Positions 1 through 5,908 are shown, counted from the first letter of the stretch. The stretch: 14,020 bases of DNA from Lachnospiraceae bacterium (GCA_024699595.1 JAILPG010000302.1:1-14020); one strand, 5' to 3'. Translations and numbers: made by a program. Notes: generated from the letters alone by a model not told the origin.

Positions 1-384
1 GGAAATATCTTTCTTTCACTTATCAGCGTCTTCACATCGAAGGCATCGATCGTCCCGTCGCTTAGATAGGTGTCAAGGAGCCTGTCATCACAGACTGCGA
101 TATCCTCACAGGTCTGCGGGTCGTTTATGTCCTGGGAAAAATCGATACATCCTGGTGACAGTTTGTCCTTAAGCTTTGCAAGTATCCCCTCTTTATCCGC
201 CGCGCTAATTATCAGTATGGCGTAATCCAGTATCTGAAGGGTCCTCTCCGCCTCGGGAGAAAAGTCATTATGCCTCGGAAAGTGTGGTCTTTCCGGCATC
301 GACATGGGCAAGCATCCCTATCGTTATGTGATCGCTCTTTATCCTCTGCTCTGTTTCCGGACTTTCCATATCTGCATTCTTCAT
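1..384 (-). pseudogene. Decayed N-terminus of TetM/EF-G-like ribosomal-protection GTPase, partial
   Basis: A GTPase of the TetM/TetO-like translation-factor family that binds the ribosome; here only remnants of the G domain. The ATG at 384 opens a reading frame containing the P-loop segment 'GMLAHVDAGKTTLSEA' and hits TAA at 268-270. The frame then shifts by one base and resumes at once as 'HNDFSPEAERTLQILDYA' and 'ILIISAADK', which corresponds to the region just after the G3 motif (DTPGH). About 60 codons with switch I and most of G3 are therefore missing. A second, in-frame loss follows 'ISAADK': the text jumps to 'KLKDKLSPGCIDF', skipping the NKxD (G4) region. The frame stays open to position 1, ending in '...LISERKIF', so the gene continues to the left. 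No strong ribosome site precedes the ATG. Without switch I and G4 it cannot be a working GTPase. Family assignment is confident; whether the rest survives outside the window is unknown. Confidence 0.8.
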
Positions 385-437
385 TGACTTCTGTCTCACT
401 CATCCGCTTTTCCGGGGCGTTCCTTCCATCCCGCTCC

Positions 438-446
438 ATTGTATCA
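438..446 (-). promoter_or_regulatory. Extended -10 promoter of the decayed GTPase gene
   Basis: On the minus strand the sequence reads TGATACAAT, a TGN-extended -10 box with TACAAT (5 of 6 to consensus). No good -35 lies at the usual distance. It is placed about 55 bp before the ATG at 384 and lies back to back with the plus-strand promoter at 468-496, so the two transcripts diverge. Confidence 0.4.
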
Positions 447-467
447 TATCCCCTGTTTGAAAGGGTA

Positions 468-496
468 TTGACATCGGGACCATATTGTATTATTAT
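468..496 (+). promoter_or_regulatory. Sigma-A promoter of the GntR/ABC operon
   Basis: TTGACA at 468-473, a 17-base spacer, and TATTAT at 491-496 form a near-consensus vegetative promoter. The start point is expected near 503, inside the palindrome at 501-522, so a bound repressor would block initiation directly. This is the strongest promoter upstream of the operon, and the first gene starts at 564. Confidence 0.8.
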
Positions 497-500
497 CCTA

Positions 501-522
501 TTGTATTAGTGTTCTAATACAA
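501..522. promoter_or_regulatory. Palindromic operator, probably for the adjacent GntR regulator
   Basis: TTGTATTAG (501-509), a 4-base centre, then CTAATACAA (514-522): a perfect 9-bp inverted repeat over the expected transcription start. A further direct copy of the half-site, ATTGTATTA, sits at 484-492 inside the promoter spacer and -10 box, 16 bp before its twin at 500-508. GntR/YtrA-type repressors are dimers that bind such palindromes in front of their own operons, so autoregulation is the simplest reading. Binding itself is inferred. Confidence 0.7.
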
Positions 523-563
523 TGATCGCTTAGCGAAATAATAAGAAAAGGAGGAGACCCGCA

Positions 564-920
564 ATGTCATGGAACCTGGATTCTGACCGCCCTATATTTA
601 TGCAGATAATAGAGCACATGGAATTCGACATAGCATCCGGTACGCTTTCTCCCGGAGCGAAAGTCCCAAGTGTGCGCGAACTGGCGGCCGAAGCGGCGGT
701 AAACCCCAATACAATGCAAAGGGCTTTGAGCGAAATGGAGCGAAAGGGGCTGATGCATACCGAACGCACCAGCGGCCGTTATATTACACAAGACGAAAAC
801 CTGATCGCTTCGCTTAGGCAGAGTATTGCTTCCGCCTGTGTTGACGGGTTTATCAGTCAGACCAAAAAGCTTGGGCTTGGAATGGAAGAAGTACAGAAAC
901 TTATAAGAGATAACTATTAA
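564..920 (+). CDS. GntR-family (YtrA-like) transcriptional repressor
   Basis: A 118-residue DNA-binding protein of the short YtrA type: a GntR winged helix-turn-helix (about residues 8-75) followed by a short helical tail instead of a large effector domain. Typical motifs are 'PIFMQIIEHM' at the start, 'GAKVPSVRELA' and 'NPNTMQRALSEMERKGL' in the recognition region, and 'RTSGRYI' in the wing. The start is fixed by the ribosome site AGGAGGAG ending about 8 bases upstream. It is the first gene of a three-gene operon; the ATPase gene starts 9 bases after its stop. In the family such proteins repress the ABC transporter genes with which they are co-transcribed, often responding to cell-envelope stress or peptide antibiotics; the signal here cannot be read from sequence. 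The palindrome at 501-522 is its likely target. Confidence 0.88.
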   Translation: MSWNLDSDRPIFMQIIEHMEFDIASGTLSPGAKVPSVRELAAEAAVNPNTMQRALSEMERKGLMHTERTSGRYITQDENLIASLRQSIASACVDGFISQTKKLGLGMEEVQKLIRDNY

Positions 921-929
921 GGAGGGATC

Positions 930-1628
930 ATGAGTACATTATTACAGGTAAGCTCTCTTATGAAAAAATACGGAGATTTTACCGCGCTTAACAATCTTAA
1001 CTTTGAACTTGAGAGCGGACATATCACCGGTCTGCTGGGACCGAACGGAAGCGGAAAAACAACACTTATAAAGATAATCTGCGGACTGCTGCAGCCGACG
1101 GAAGGGTCTGTCACCGTTGAAGGTCATCCGGTAGGCGTGGAGAGTAAAAAAGTTATATCATATCTCCCGGATACCACCTATCTGGGTAAGACCGCTTCGG
1201 TAGAGGAAACCATCAGGTTTTTCTGCGATTTTTATGCGGATTTTGATAAAGAACGGGCATACGATATGCTGGGAAAACTCAATATAGATCCCCGTTCACG
1301 CCTTCGGACCCTGTCAAAGGGAACCAGGGAAAAGATCCAGCTGGTCCTTGTAATGAGCCGCAGGGCTGATCTTTACATACTTGACGAGCCCATAGCAGGT
1401 GTGGATCCTGCAGCCAGGGACTACATACTGAATACGATAATCACAAATTACGACGAAAAAGCCTCTATCCTCATAGCCACGCATCTTATATCGGATGTGG
1501 AAAACATCCTTGATGAGGTCATCTTTCTGAAACAGGGATGTATTGTCCGTCACTGCGCAGTAGATGAAATACGCAGCAGCGAAGGCAGATCGGTAGACGG
1601 TTTATTCAGGGAGGTGTTCAAATGTTAG
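930..1628 (+). CDS. ABC transporter ATP-binding protein (YtrB/CcmA-like)
   Basis: A 232-residue cytoplasmic ATPase that drives the membrane protein encoded next to it. Walker A is 'GPNGSGKT' (residues 37-44), the signature is 'LSKGT' (128-132), Walker B is 'DLYILDEP' (147-154), the D-loop is 'AGVDP' and the switch histidine is in 'ATHLISDV' (H185). The Q-loop position reads 'YLPDTTYL' without the usual glutamine, a variation I associate with this short YtrB-like branch. The ribosome site AAGGAGGG lies 5-6 bases before the ATG. The gene overlaps the permease start by 7 bases, which implies translational coupling. Substrate unknown; the cassette type (GntR + ATPase + one permease) is commonly tied to antimicrobial-peptide or envelope stress, but export is inferred, not shown. 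Confidence 0.9.
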   Translation: MSTLLQVSSLMKKYGDFTALNNLNFELESGHITGLLGPNGSGKTTLIKIICGLLQPTEGSVTVEGHPVGVESKKVISYLPDTTYLGKTASVEETIRFFCDFYADFDKERAYDMLGKLNIDPRSRLRTLSKGTREKIQLVLVMSRRADLYILDEPIAGVDPAARDYILNTIITNYDEKASILIATHLISDVENILDEVIFLKQGCIVRHCAVDEIRSSEGRSVDGLFREVFKC

Positions 1629-2437
1629 GAAAATTGATAAAGTACGATCTTAGCGCAACCTGGCGGATGATGCTTGCTTTGGACGCAGTGATCATCTTTT
1701 TGGGTATACTTGCGGGTACAGGTCTGCGTGCCGTTCCCCATATTGACGATTCGGCCGGGATCAGCCTTTTAATGTTTGCATCCGTCAGTCTGGTTTACGT
1801 AGGCATATTCGCAGCCTCTATAGTGACCATCATATTCATTACCATGCGTTTCTACAGGAATCTGTATACATCCGAAGGTTATCTCACTTTTACACTGCCG
1901 GTCAAAACAGATCTGATCATCCACTCCAAGGTGATCACCGGGACTTTGTGGATGTTTCTGTGCTATATCTGCATGATAACTGCGATCATCCTCGCAGGCT
2001 CAGGTTTTGTAAGTGCTACAAACGCTGCTGCAGACGAGGTCGTAACGTCATTTGGGGAAATGTACTCTTTTATGGGATTTCAAAACCCCGGGCTTATCGC
2101 TGCCCTGATCATCACATTCATCATTACGCCTTTTGCCACGGTAGTCAATATGTACTTTTGCGTAAGCATCGGACAGCTATGGCAGAGCCACAAGATCCTG
2201 GGTACGATACTGTGCGTTATAGGGCTCTATGTATTCAACCAGATACTCTCTATGGGGATAATGTTCGGATCCGGATTCTGGCAGCTATTGACACTGTCGG
2301 GTGAGGAAATAGATGCCATGATCGGCGGCATATACACAAAAATAATGCTGTCTATAAGCATCATGACTCTGATCGAGAGTATCATATTCTATGTCGTAAG
2401 TCTTATCATCAACAGAAAGAAGGTCAATCTCGACTAA
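1622..2437 (+). CDS. ABC transporter permease, ABC-2-like membrane subunit
   Basis: A 271-residue, strongly hydrophobic protein with about six membrane-spanning segments (roughly residues 18-38, 58-80, 108-130, 160-180, 195-220 and 240-262) and a basic C-terminus ending in 'INRKKVNLD'. There is no signal peptide and no enzymatic motif. The ATG at 1622 lies inside the last codons of the ATPase gene, with a GGGAGGTG ribosome site just upstream. The loop after segment 3 ('ATNAAADEVVTSFGEM') is predicted to face outside. It is the membrane partner of the ATPase at 930-1628 and ends the operon. I recognise it by context and hydropathy more than by motif, so the substrate and exact permease family stay open. 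Confidence 0.8.
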   Translation: MLGKLIKYDLSATWRMMLALDAVIIFLGILAGTGLRAVPHIDDSAGISLLMFASVSLVYVGIFAASIVTIIFITMRFYRNLYTSEGYLTFTLPVKTDLIIHSKVITGTLWMFLCYICMITAIILAGSGFVSATNAAADEVVTSFGEMYSFMGFQNPGLIAALIITFIITPFATVVNMYFCVSIGQLWQSHKILGTILCVIGLYVFNQILSMGIMFGSGFWQLLTLSGEEIDAMIGGIYTKIMLSISIMTLIESIIFYVVSLIINRKKVNLD

Positions 2438-2443
2438 AGAATA

Positions 2444-2494
2444 AGAGCTGAAGGCTGAGGGCGGTGGACCGTGCCGTCCTCAGCTTCGCTCTTT
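2444..2494. terminator. Hairpin between converging genes, probable bidirectional terminator
   Basis: AGAGC (2444-2448) pairs with GCTCT (2488-2492), GAA with TTC, and GCTGAGG (2454-2460) with CCTCAGC, giving a stem of about 15 pairs with two small bulges. A short T run follows on the plus strand and a T-rich stretch on the minus strand. It lies between the permease stop (2437) and the stop of the convergent exporter gene (2480), whose last codons form the 3' arm. Confidence 0.55.
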
Positions 2495-3436
2495 CTGAAG
2501 ATTTACAATTATGATCCCCAGGGAAACCAGTATCAATGCAAACAGTCCTGTCAAAGAGAATGCCTCCCTGTTCTCTCCCAGAAAGAGTGCAGACAGCAGC
2601 ACGCCCATCACAGGATTCATGAAACCGAGAATAGATACTCTGCTGACGGGATTATACTTAAGCAGCACTCCCCACAGGGTATAAGCACCGGCGGAAATAA
2701 ATCCCATATAGATCAGGTTCCATACACACCCCATGCTGTAAAAGGTCAGACTTCCTCCGAGAATGATACCGATGAGGAATAAAAAGATTCCGCCGAGAGT
2801 GAACTGAAAACCGCTCAAAACGACCGGATTATCATCTTTTGAAAAGATTTTGATACAGCATGCCGACAGAGCATAAAAGATATCCGCTGCGATCATGGCG
2901 CCCTCACCTGCCCACGTAACAGCGCCGCCTGAAGTCAGTGCGTTTCCGCCGCCAAGGATCAGCACGATCCCGGAAAAGCCGACGATGCAGCCGAGTATCT
3001 TTTTAAATGTCATTTTCTCAAGGCGGAACAGATATACCGCAAAAAGAATGGTCAGGAAATTTCCGGAAGCATTGATGATGGATCCGCGCACTCCTGTGGT
3101 ATGCGCAAGTGACATGAAAAAGAAATAGTATTGTCCTACCGTCTGAAACAGTGACAGGATCAGGATCTTTTTCCATGATGATTTTTGTGTCGGAAACAGC
3201 GGTTTTTGGGATATAAGCGAGCCAAAGACGATGGTCATCAGTCCGGCGATCATAAATCGTGCTCCCGCAAGCACGATCCGGGACGCTGTGTCTGAGGAAT
3301 CGATCCGAAACAGATCGTAGGCAATCTTTATTGCAGGAGAAGCGCTCCCCCACAGAATGCAGCAGAAAAGCGCGGTAAAAAACGTTACCGGCAGCCGGCT
3401 CCAGATGATCCTTTTATCTTTTTCACACTTTTGCAT
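2480..3436 (-). CDS. EamA/DMT-superfamily transporter (probable exporter)
   Basis: A 318-residue inner-membrane protein with the two-fold EamA architecture: ten predicted membrane helices in two homologous halves. The first half opens with 'ALFCCILWGSASPAIKIAY' (about residues 20-38) and contains the conserved end 'FSGIVLILGGG'; the second opens with 'GEGAMIAADIFYALSACC' and ends in 'GLFALILVSLGIIIVNL'. 'GFMNPVMGVLLSALFLGE' is the typical motif before the last helix. Family members export amino acids and other metabolites, but the substrate here is not readable. The start is set by AGGAGA about 7 bases upstream. It stands alone on the minus strand; the Lrp/alpha-CTD unit lies upstream on the same strand. 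Lrp-family regulators often control neighbouring amino-acid exporters, which makes a functional link possible but unproven. Confidence 0.85.
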   Translation of the reverse strand: MQKCEKDKRIIWSRLPVTFFTALFCCILWGSASPAIKIAYDLFRIDSSDTASRIVLAGARFMIAGLMTIVFGSLISQKPLFPTQKSSWKKILILSLFQTVGQYYFFFMSLAHTTGVRGSIINASGNFLTILFAVYLFRLEKMTFKKILGCIVGFSGIVLILGGGNALTSGGAVTWAGEGAMIAADIFYALSACCIKIFSKDDNPVVLSGFQFTLGGIFLFLIGIILGGSLTFYSMGCVWNLIYMGFISAGAYTLWGVLLKYNPVSRVSILGFMNPVMGVLLSALFLGENREAFSLTGLFALILVSLGIIIVNLQKERS

Positions 3437-3562
3437 TCATATCTCCTGTTTGTGCTGTCATCAACCGTCTATTCGGCATATCTGACCCTTATTACAGGCC
3501 GGACCCCAAAAGAGTGATCAACTCCGTTTCCCATCAGACTGCAGATCACATGCAGCACATTG

Positions 3563-3587
3563 TATTATAGGATTCATACCTATAATA
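3563..3587. promoter_or_regulatory. Perfect 9-bp inverted repeat containing the exporter's -10 box
   Basis: TATTATAGG (3563-3571), a 7-base centre, and CCTATAATA (3579-3587). On the minus strand the arm at 3564-3569 reads TATAAT, a candidate -10 for the EamA exporter gene, whose start codon is about 130 bases downstream; no convincing -35 was found. The symmetry around a -10 box suggests an operator. As a transcript hairpin it lacks a U tract, so it is unlikely to be a terminator for the genes at 3615-4428. Confidence 0.4.
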
Positions 3588-3614
3588 ACACGTCCTACCA
3601 TTATTGGAACAGGA

Positions 3615-3989
3615 TTACTTCCTTGCCTCATTGAGGATTGTTGTCTCAACGAGGAATTCGTCTCTCTTATCCGGTCGCATCGACATATACTGAAACAAAA
3701 ACAGATGCTCCATTATCTCGCGTACCGACTTGGTGCCGCAGTTTTTTATATGCTTGAGTTCTTTGCCCGAAGATATGGATTCCGCAAGCTTTCCAATTGT
3801 GTCAAGTCCTGCTCTTTTCAGGCTGTGAAATGATCTGACGCTGAGATCCAGTGCCTCGATATCCGTATCATGCATCTTTTGCGTCATGTGAATTATATAG
3901 TAAAAGTGGCCCCCGCGCTTTTCTTTTACCTCGACTCCCTTTGTCTTCATCAGTTCTTCAAGTGTCATTTCCCGGTTTTCTATGTTCAT
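3615..3989 (-). CDS. Free-standing RNA polymerase alpha-subunit C-terminal-domain-like protein
   Basis: A 124-residue protein whose central part (about residues 43-97) is a clear RNA polymerase alpha-CTD helix-hairpin-helix domain, but with no alpha N-terminal (dimerisation) domain. 'LDLSVRSFHSLKRAGLDT' and 'IKNCGTKSVREI' align with the E. coli alpha-CTD. The DNA-contacting set is largely kept: R52 (=R265), G85 (=G296), K87 (=K298), S88 (=S299) and E91 (=E302), while N268 is replaced by H55. Residues 1-40 form a unique N-terminal piece and 98-124 a charged tail. The start is decided by the ribosome site GGAGGG at 3997-4002, 7 bases before the ATG; a longer version starting at 4010 has no such site. 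The gene begins inside the end of the Lrp gene (32-base overlap), so the two are co-translated. It probably binds DNA; the role is unknown. Confidence 0.8.
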   Translation of the reverse strand: MNIENREMTLEELMKTKGVEVKEKRGGHFYYIIHMTQKMHDTDIEALDLSVRSFHSLKRAGLDTIGKLAESISSGKELKHIKNCGTKSVREIMEHLFLFQYMSMRPDKRDEFLVETTILNEARK

Positions 3990-4428
3990 ATCTGATCCCT
4001 CCGTAAACATCCTTAATGATCTCCTTTACGGCATGACACTGTATCTCAAATACATCATCGCCGCATTTTTTGTTGATCATTTTTGCAAGGTATTTAAGGT
4101 CTCTTATGGAATCGGATACTGCCACGATGTGAATGGCGTTTTCCTTCGTGGTGGTAAAGATCTGTCTGATAAAGGCGGTCCTTGTACTCACATACTCAAG
4201 GACAGCATCAAATCTGTCAGGCTTGATGACGATATCAATGAACACGGTGATCTCATCCGGTCTTTTGATATAGGTGTTATAACCCCGGATGATCCCTGCT
4301 TTTTCAAGCTTTTTTACCCGCTTCATGGCCGCTACTCTTGACATCCCGATGGCATCGGCCAGTTCTTTATAGCTCATCCTGGCATTGCCCTTCATAAGAT
4401 CCAGTATCCTGTAATCCGTCTCGTCCAT
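3958..4428 (-). CDS. Lrp/AsnC-family transcriptional regulator
   Basis: A 156-residue regulator of the usual Lrp/AsnC size. The N-terminal helix-turn-helix is typical: 'DETDYRILDLMKGNARMSYKEL' positions 2-23 lead into 'ADAIGMSRVAAMKRVKKLEKAGII', the recognition helix. A beta-alpha-beta RAM (ligand/oligomerisation) domain follows from about residue 60 ('ITVFIDIVIKPDRFDAVLEY', then 'VAVSDSIRDLKYLAKMI'). The ATG at 4428 is chosen because it gives the family length and has AAGGACAAGG just upstream; an open TTG 30 bases earlier lies inside the leader palindrome. Lrp proteins sense amino acids and act as local or global regulators. The alpha-CTD-like gene overlaps its 3' end, and a strong promoter plus palindrome precede it, so autoregulation is likely. 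Confidence 0.88.
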   Translation of the reverse strand: MDETDYRILDLMKGNARMSYKELADAIGMSRVAAMKRVKKLEKAGIIRGYNTYIKRPDEITVFIDIVIKPDRFDAVLEYVSTRTAFIRQIFTTTKENAIHIVAVSDSIRDLKYLAKMINKKCGDDVFEIQCHAVKEIIKDVYGGIRYEHRKPGNDT

Positions 4429-4443
4429 ATACCTTGTCCTTAT

Positions 4444-4467
4444 GGAAACGCTGATCAAAGCGTTTCC
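4444..4467. promoter_or_regulatory. Perfect palindrome in the leader of the Lrp gene
   Basis: GGAAACGCT (4444-4452), six bases, AGCGTTTCC (4459-4467). It lies between the promoter (4512-4540) and the start codon (4428), about 16 bases before the latter. It is either the operator of the Lrp-type regulator or, as RNA, a 9-bp hairpin next to the ribosome site that could limit translation. The perfect symmetry favours a protein-binding site; neither is proven. Confidence 0.6.
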
Positions 4468-4511
4468 TTAGTTACCGTGAAAGAATTCGATCACAAACAT
4501 ATGTTGAGTTC

Positions 4512-4540
4512 ATCATAGGAATACGGTATCAGGATGTCAA
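4512..4540 (-). promoter_or_regulatory. Sigma-A promoter of the Lrp/alpha-CTD unit
   Basis: Read on the minus strand: TTGACA (4535-4540), 17 bases, TATGAT (4512-4517). This near-consensus promoter predicts a start near 4505 and a leader of about 77 bases that includes the palindrome at 4444-4467. No other gene lies between it and the Lrp start. Confidence 0.75.
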
Positions 4541-4569
4541 TAGTACCGGTTACGTTTCGTAACCTGTCC

Positions 4570-5052
4570 TCAGGATCTCCATTCCATTGGTGGCAGGTTC
4601 TTTACGATCTGTTTTCTGAGCTTGCCCTGCATTTTTACCACATAGTCAAGATCCTTCTGTACGTACGGGTCACCCGCATATATCTGCCTGTAGAACTGCA
4701 TCTCCGCATACTGGTAATAAAGCATGGCCATCCTGGGATCCTTGCTGCAGCCGATACCCTCATAGAACAGATCTCCCATCCTCTTCATGATATTGCCGGT
4801 GCAGAGACAGTCATCATCCTCCTTGCTCATCTCAAAGGCCTTATTATACAGGACATAGGCTACAGCCGGACTTTTTTCCACGTAGTATCCGTATCTGAAC
4901 ATGTCTCCTGTCTTGTAGGTGGCTTCGATACTACCCTGCAGGGCAGCCATGGAAAAATACTTATAAGCCTTTTCATAGTCGATATCCGTATCAAAGCCGT
5001 AATAATATATATAGCCCATCGTCGGCGGAAAGAGCCCTTCGGGCTGTCTCAC
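4570..5052 (-). CDS. Sel1-like (tetratricopeptide-type) repeat protein, likely 5'-frameshifted
   Basis: A 160-codon frame encoding Sel1-like helical repeats, a scaffold for protein contacts. Visible repeats are 'MGYIYYYGFDTDIDYEKA', 'YFSMAALQGSIEATYKTGDM' with 'RYGYYVEKSPAVAYVLYNKA', and 'MKRMGDLFYEGIGCSKDPRM' with 'AMLYYQYAEM'. The C-terminal 'VVKMQGKLRKQIVKNLPPMEW' region matches what I know of the end of a common Lachnospiraceae Sel1 family, so the 3' part is complete. The only upstream start is a GTG at 5052 without a ribosome site, in the middle of another open frame (4991-5143) that does have a good site. The simplest view is a longer gene starting at 5143 with a shift or small deletion near 5020-5055. 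Product and partner are unknown; it could still be expressed as a shortened protein. Confidence 0.65.
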   Translation of the reverse strand: MRQPEGLFPPTMGYIYYYGFDTDIDYEKAYKYFSMAALQGSIEATYKTGDMFRYGYYVEKSPAVAYVLYNKAFEMSKEDDDCLCTGNIMKRMGDLFYEGIGCSKDPRMAMLYYQYAEMQFYRQIYAGDPYVQKDLDYVVKMQGKLRKQIVKNLPPMEWRS

Positions 5053-5143
5053 ATGTCTGTGTATATTCGGTATCCATCGTCTCTGTTACGATCTTTTCAA
5101 GCAGTTCTCCAAAGATTATTATAAGATTCGCCCTGCTGTTCAT
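4991..5143 (-). pseudogene. Probable 5' piece of the Sel1-repeat gene, out of frame with its 3' part
   Basis: ATG at 5143 preceded by AAAGGAG, 7 bases upstream, starts a 50-codon frame with 'MNSRANLIIIFGELLEKIV' and 'CETARRALSADDGLY', then ends after overlapping the Sel1 frame for about 60 bases. It has no recognisable domain. Its good ribosome site and the lack of one for the overlapping GTG frame suggest both were once one gene. Its start codon shares bases with the first ATG of the kinase remnant on the other strand (5142), so a deletion junction may lie near here. It might instead be the start of a different, truncated gene. Confidence 0.4.
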
Positions 5144-5767
5144 GCCGCGTCTCCTTTCATGGCTGTTGATCCTGTTCCTCTGTGACCTCTTCTTCATGCT
5201 GTTGCTAAACAGGAAGCTTAAGGTCGCTGCCATGGAAGCTGACGCTGCAAATAAGGCAAAGACCGATTTCCTCTCCACCATGTCTCATGACATCAGAACC
5301 CCGATGAATGCTATCATAGGCCTTACGACCATTGCCGAGAAGAATATCACAGATGTGGAGTCGACAAGGGAGCGCCTTAGAAAGATAAGTCTTGCCAGCA
5401 ATCATCTGCTGACCCTTATAAACGACATCCTGGATATATCAAAGGTAGAGAGCGGAAAACTTAAGCTGAGTCCTCTGACATTCTCCATAGTGGAAACGGT
5501 TGAGAACCTTGTTAATATCTCACAGCCGATGATCAAGGAAAAGAATCCAGATCTGTAGGGCTCGAGGAGGATTATTCCGATCTGCAGGGCATGCGCATTC
5601 TTGTCGCCGAGGATAATGATATCAACTGGGAGATAATCTCTGCCATGCTTACAATGTTTGGTATCACATCCGATCGCGCTGCAAACGGACGGATCTGTGT
5701 TGATATGCTGCAGCAAGCTGAGGAAGGCAGTTTACGGAGTTGGCACCGATACGATGACCATAGATGA
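5142..5767 (+). pseudogene. Remnant of a hybrid sensor histidine kinase (HisKA and part of receiver)
   Basis: Pieces of a membrane hybrid kinase. Frame 1 (5142-5558) gives a hydrophobic segment 'LLILFLCDLFFMLLL', a short linker and a textbook HisKA domain with the phospho-acceptor histidine in 'STMSHDIRTPMNAIIG' (H49) and 'LTLINDILDISKVESGKL'. It stops at TAG just after 'PMIKEKNPDL', where the ATPase domain should begin. A second frame (5559-5767) continues with the start of a response-regulator receiver, 'MRILVAEDNDINWEIISAM' and 'ANGRICVDML', then loses homology before the phospho-acceptor aspartate. The sensor domain, whole ATPase domain (roughly 200 or more residues) and most of the receiver are missing, so it cannot signal. 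No ribosome site is seen at the first ATG. The family call is firm; a deletion with frame loss is the simplest cause. Confidence 0.82.
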
Positions 5768-5801
5768 TGCAGTGAACGGCTATGGTACTTTTACACGATG
5801 A
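5724..5801 (+). pseudogene. Unidentified C-terminal gene scrap
   Basis: A short frame reading 'AVYGVGTDTMTIDDAVNGYG' and ending 'TFTR' stop at 5799-5801, in a different frame from the receiver fragment it follows. It has no start of its own and ends 15 bases before a good terminator, as the tail of a real gene would. I do not recognise the family. It may mark the right-hand end of the deletion that cut the kinase, or be chance coding. Confidence 0.3.
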
Positions 5802-5816
5802 ATTTGTACGAACTAT

Positions 5817-5845
5817 CCCCATCCGCCTATGTCGGATGGGGTTTT
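5817..5845 (+). terminator. Intrinsic terminator
   Basis: CCCCATCCG (5817-5825), 7-base loop, CGGATGGGG (5833-5841), then TTTT and, after a short break, another TTTT. A perfect 9-bp GC-rich stem with a U tract on the plus strand. It closes the decayed kinase/scrap region. Confidence 0.85.
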
Positions 5846-5882
5846 CTCGTTTTGATTTTAAAAAGGAGCAGAGCTTAACCTC

Positions 5883-5906
5883 GAGGCGGATCACCGCTTC
5901 TTTTTT
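5883..5906 (+). terminator. Second plus-strand intrinsic terminator
   Basis: GAGGCGG (5883-5889), loop ATCA, CCGCTTC (5894-5900) with one G-U pair, then six T. It touches the stop codon of the convergent tldE-type gene (5909) and so shields it from plus-strand read-through. On the minus strand no U tract follows, so I see no clear terminator for the peptidase genes. Confidence 0.65.
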
Positions 5907-5908
5907 GT

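Noticed and set aside
212..439. 75-codon minus-strand frame over the GTPase remnant
   Set aside because: It is out of frame with the P-loop text that identifies the gene; its translation is highly charged and unlike any family.
3514..3549. GTGATC/GATCAC pairing with TCTTTT on the minus strand as a leader attenuator of the exporter
   Set aside because: Only 6 bp of stem with a 24-base loop, and the T run is short; not strong enough to call.
4534..5124. 196-codon plus-strand frame opposite the Sel1 gene
   Set aside because: It is antisense to clear Sel1 repeats, has no ribosome site, and its histidine/isoleucine-rich text is typical of a shadow frame.
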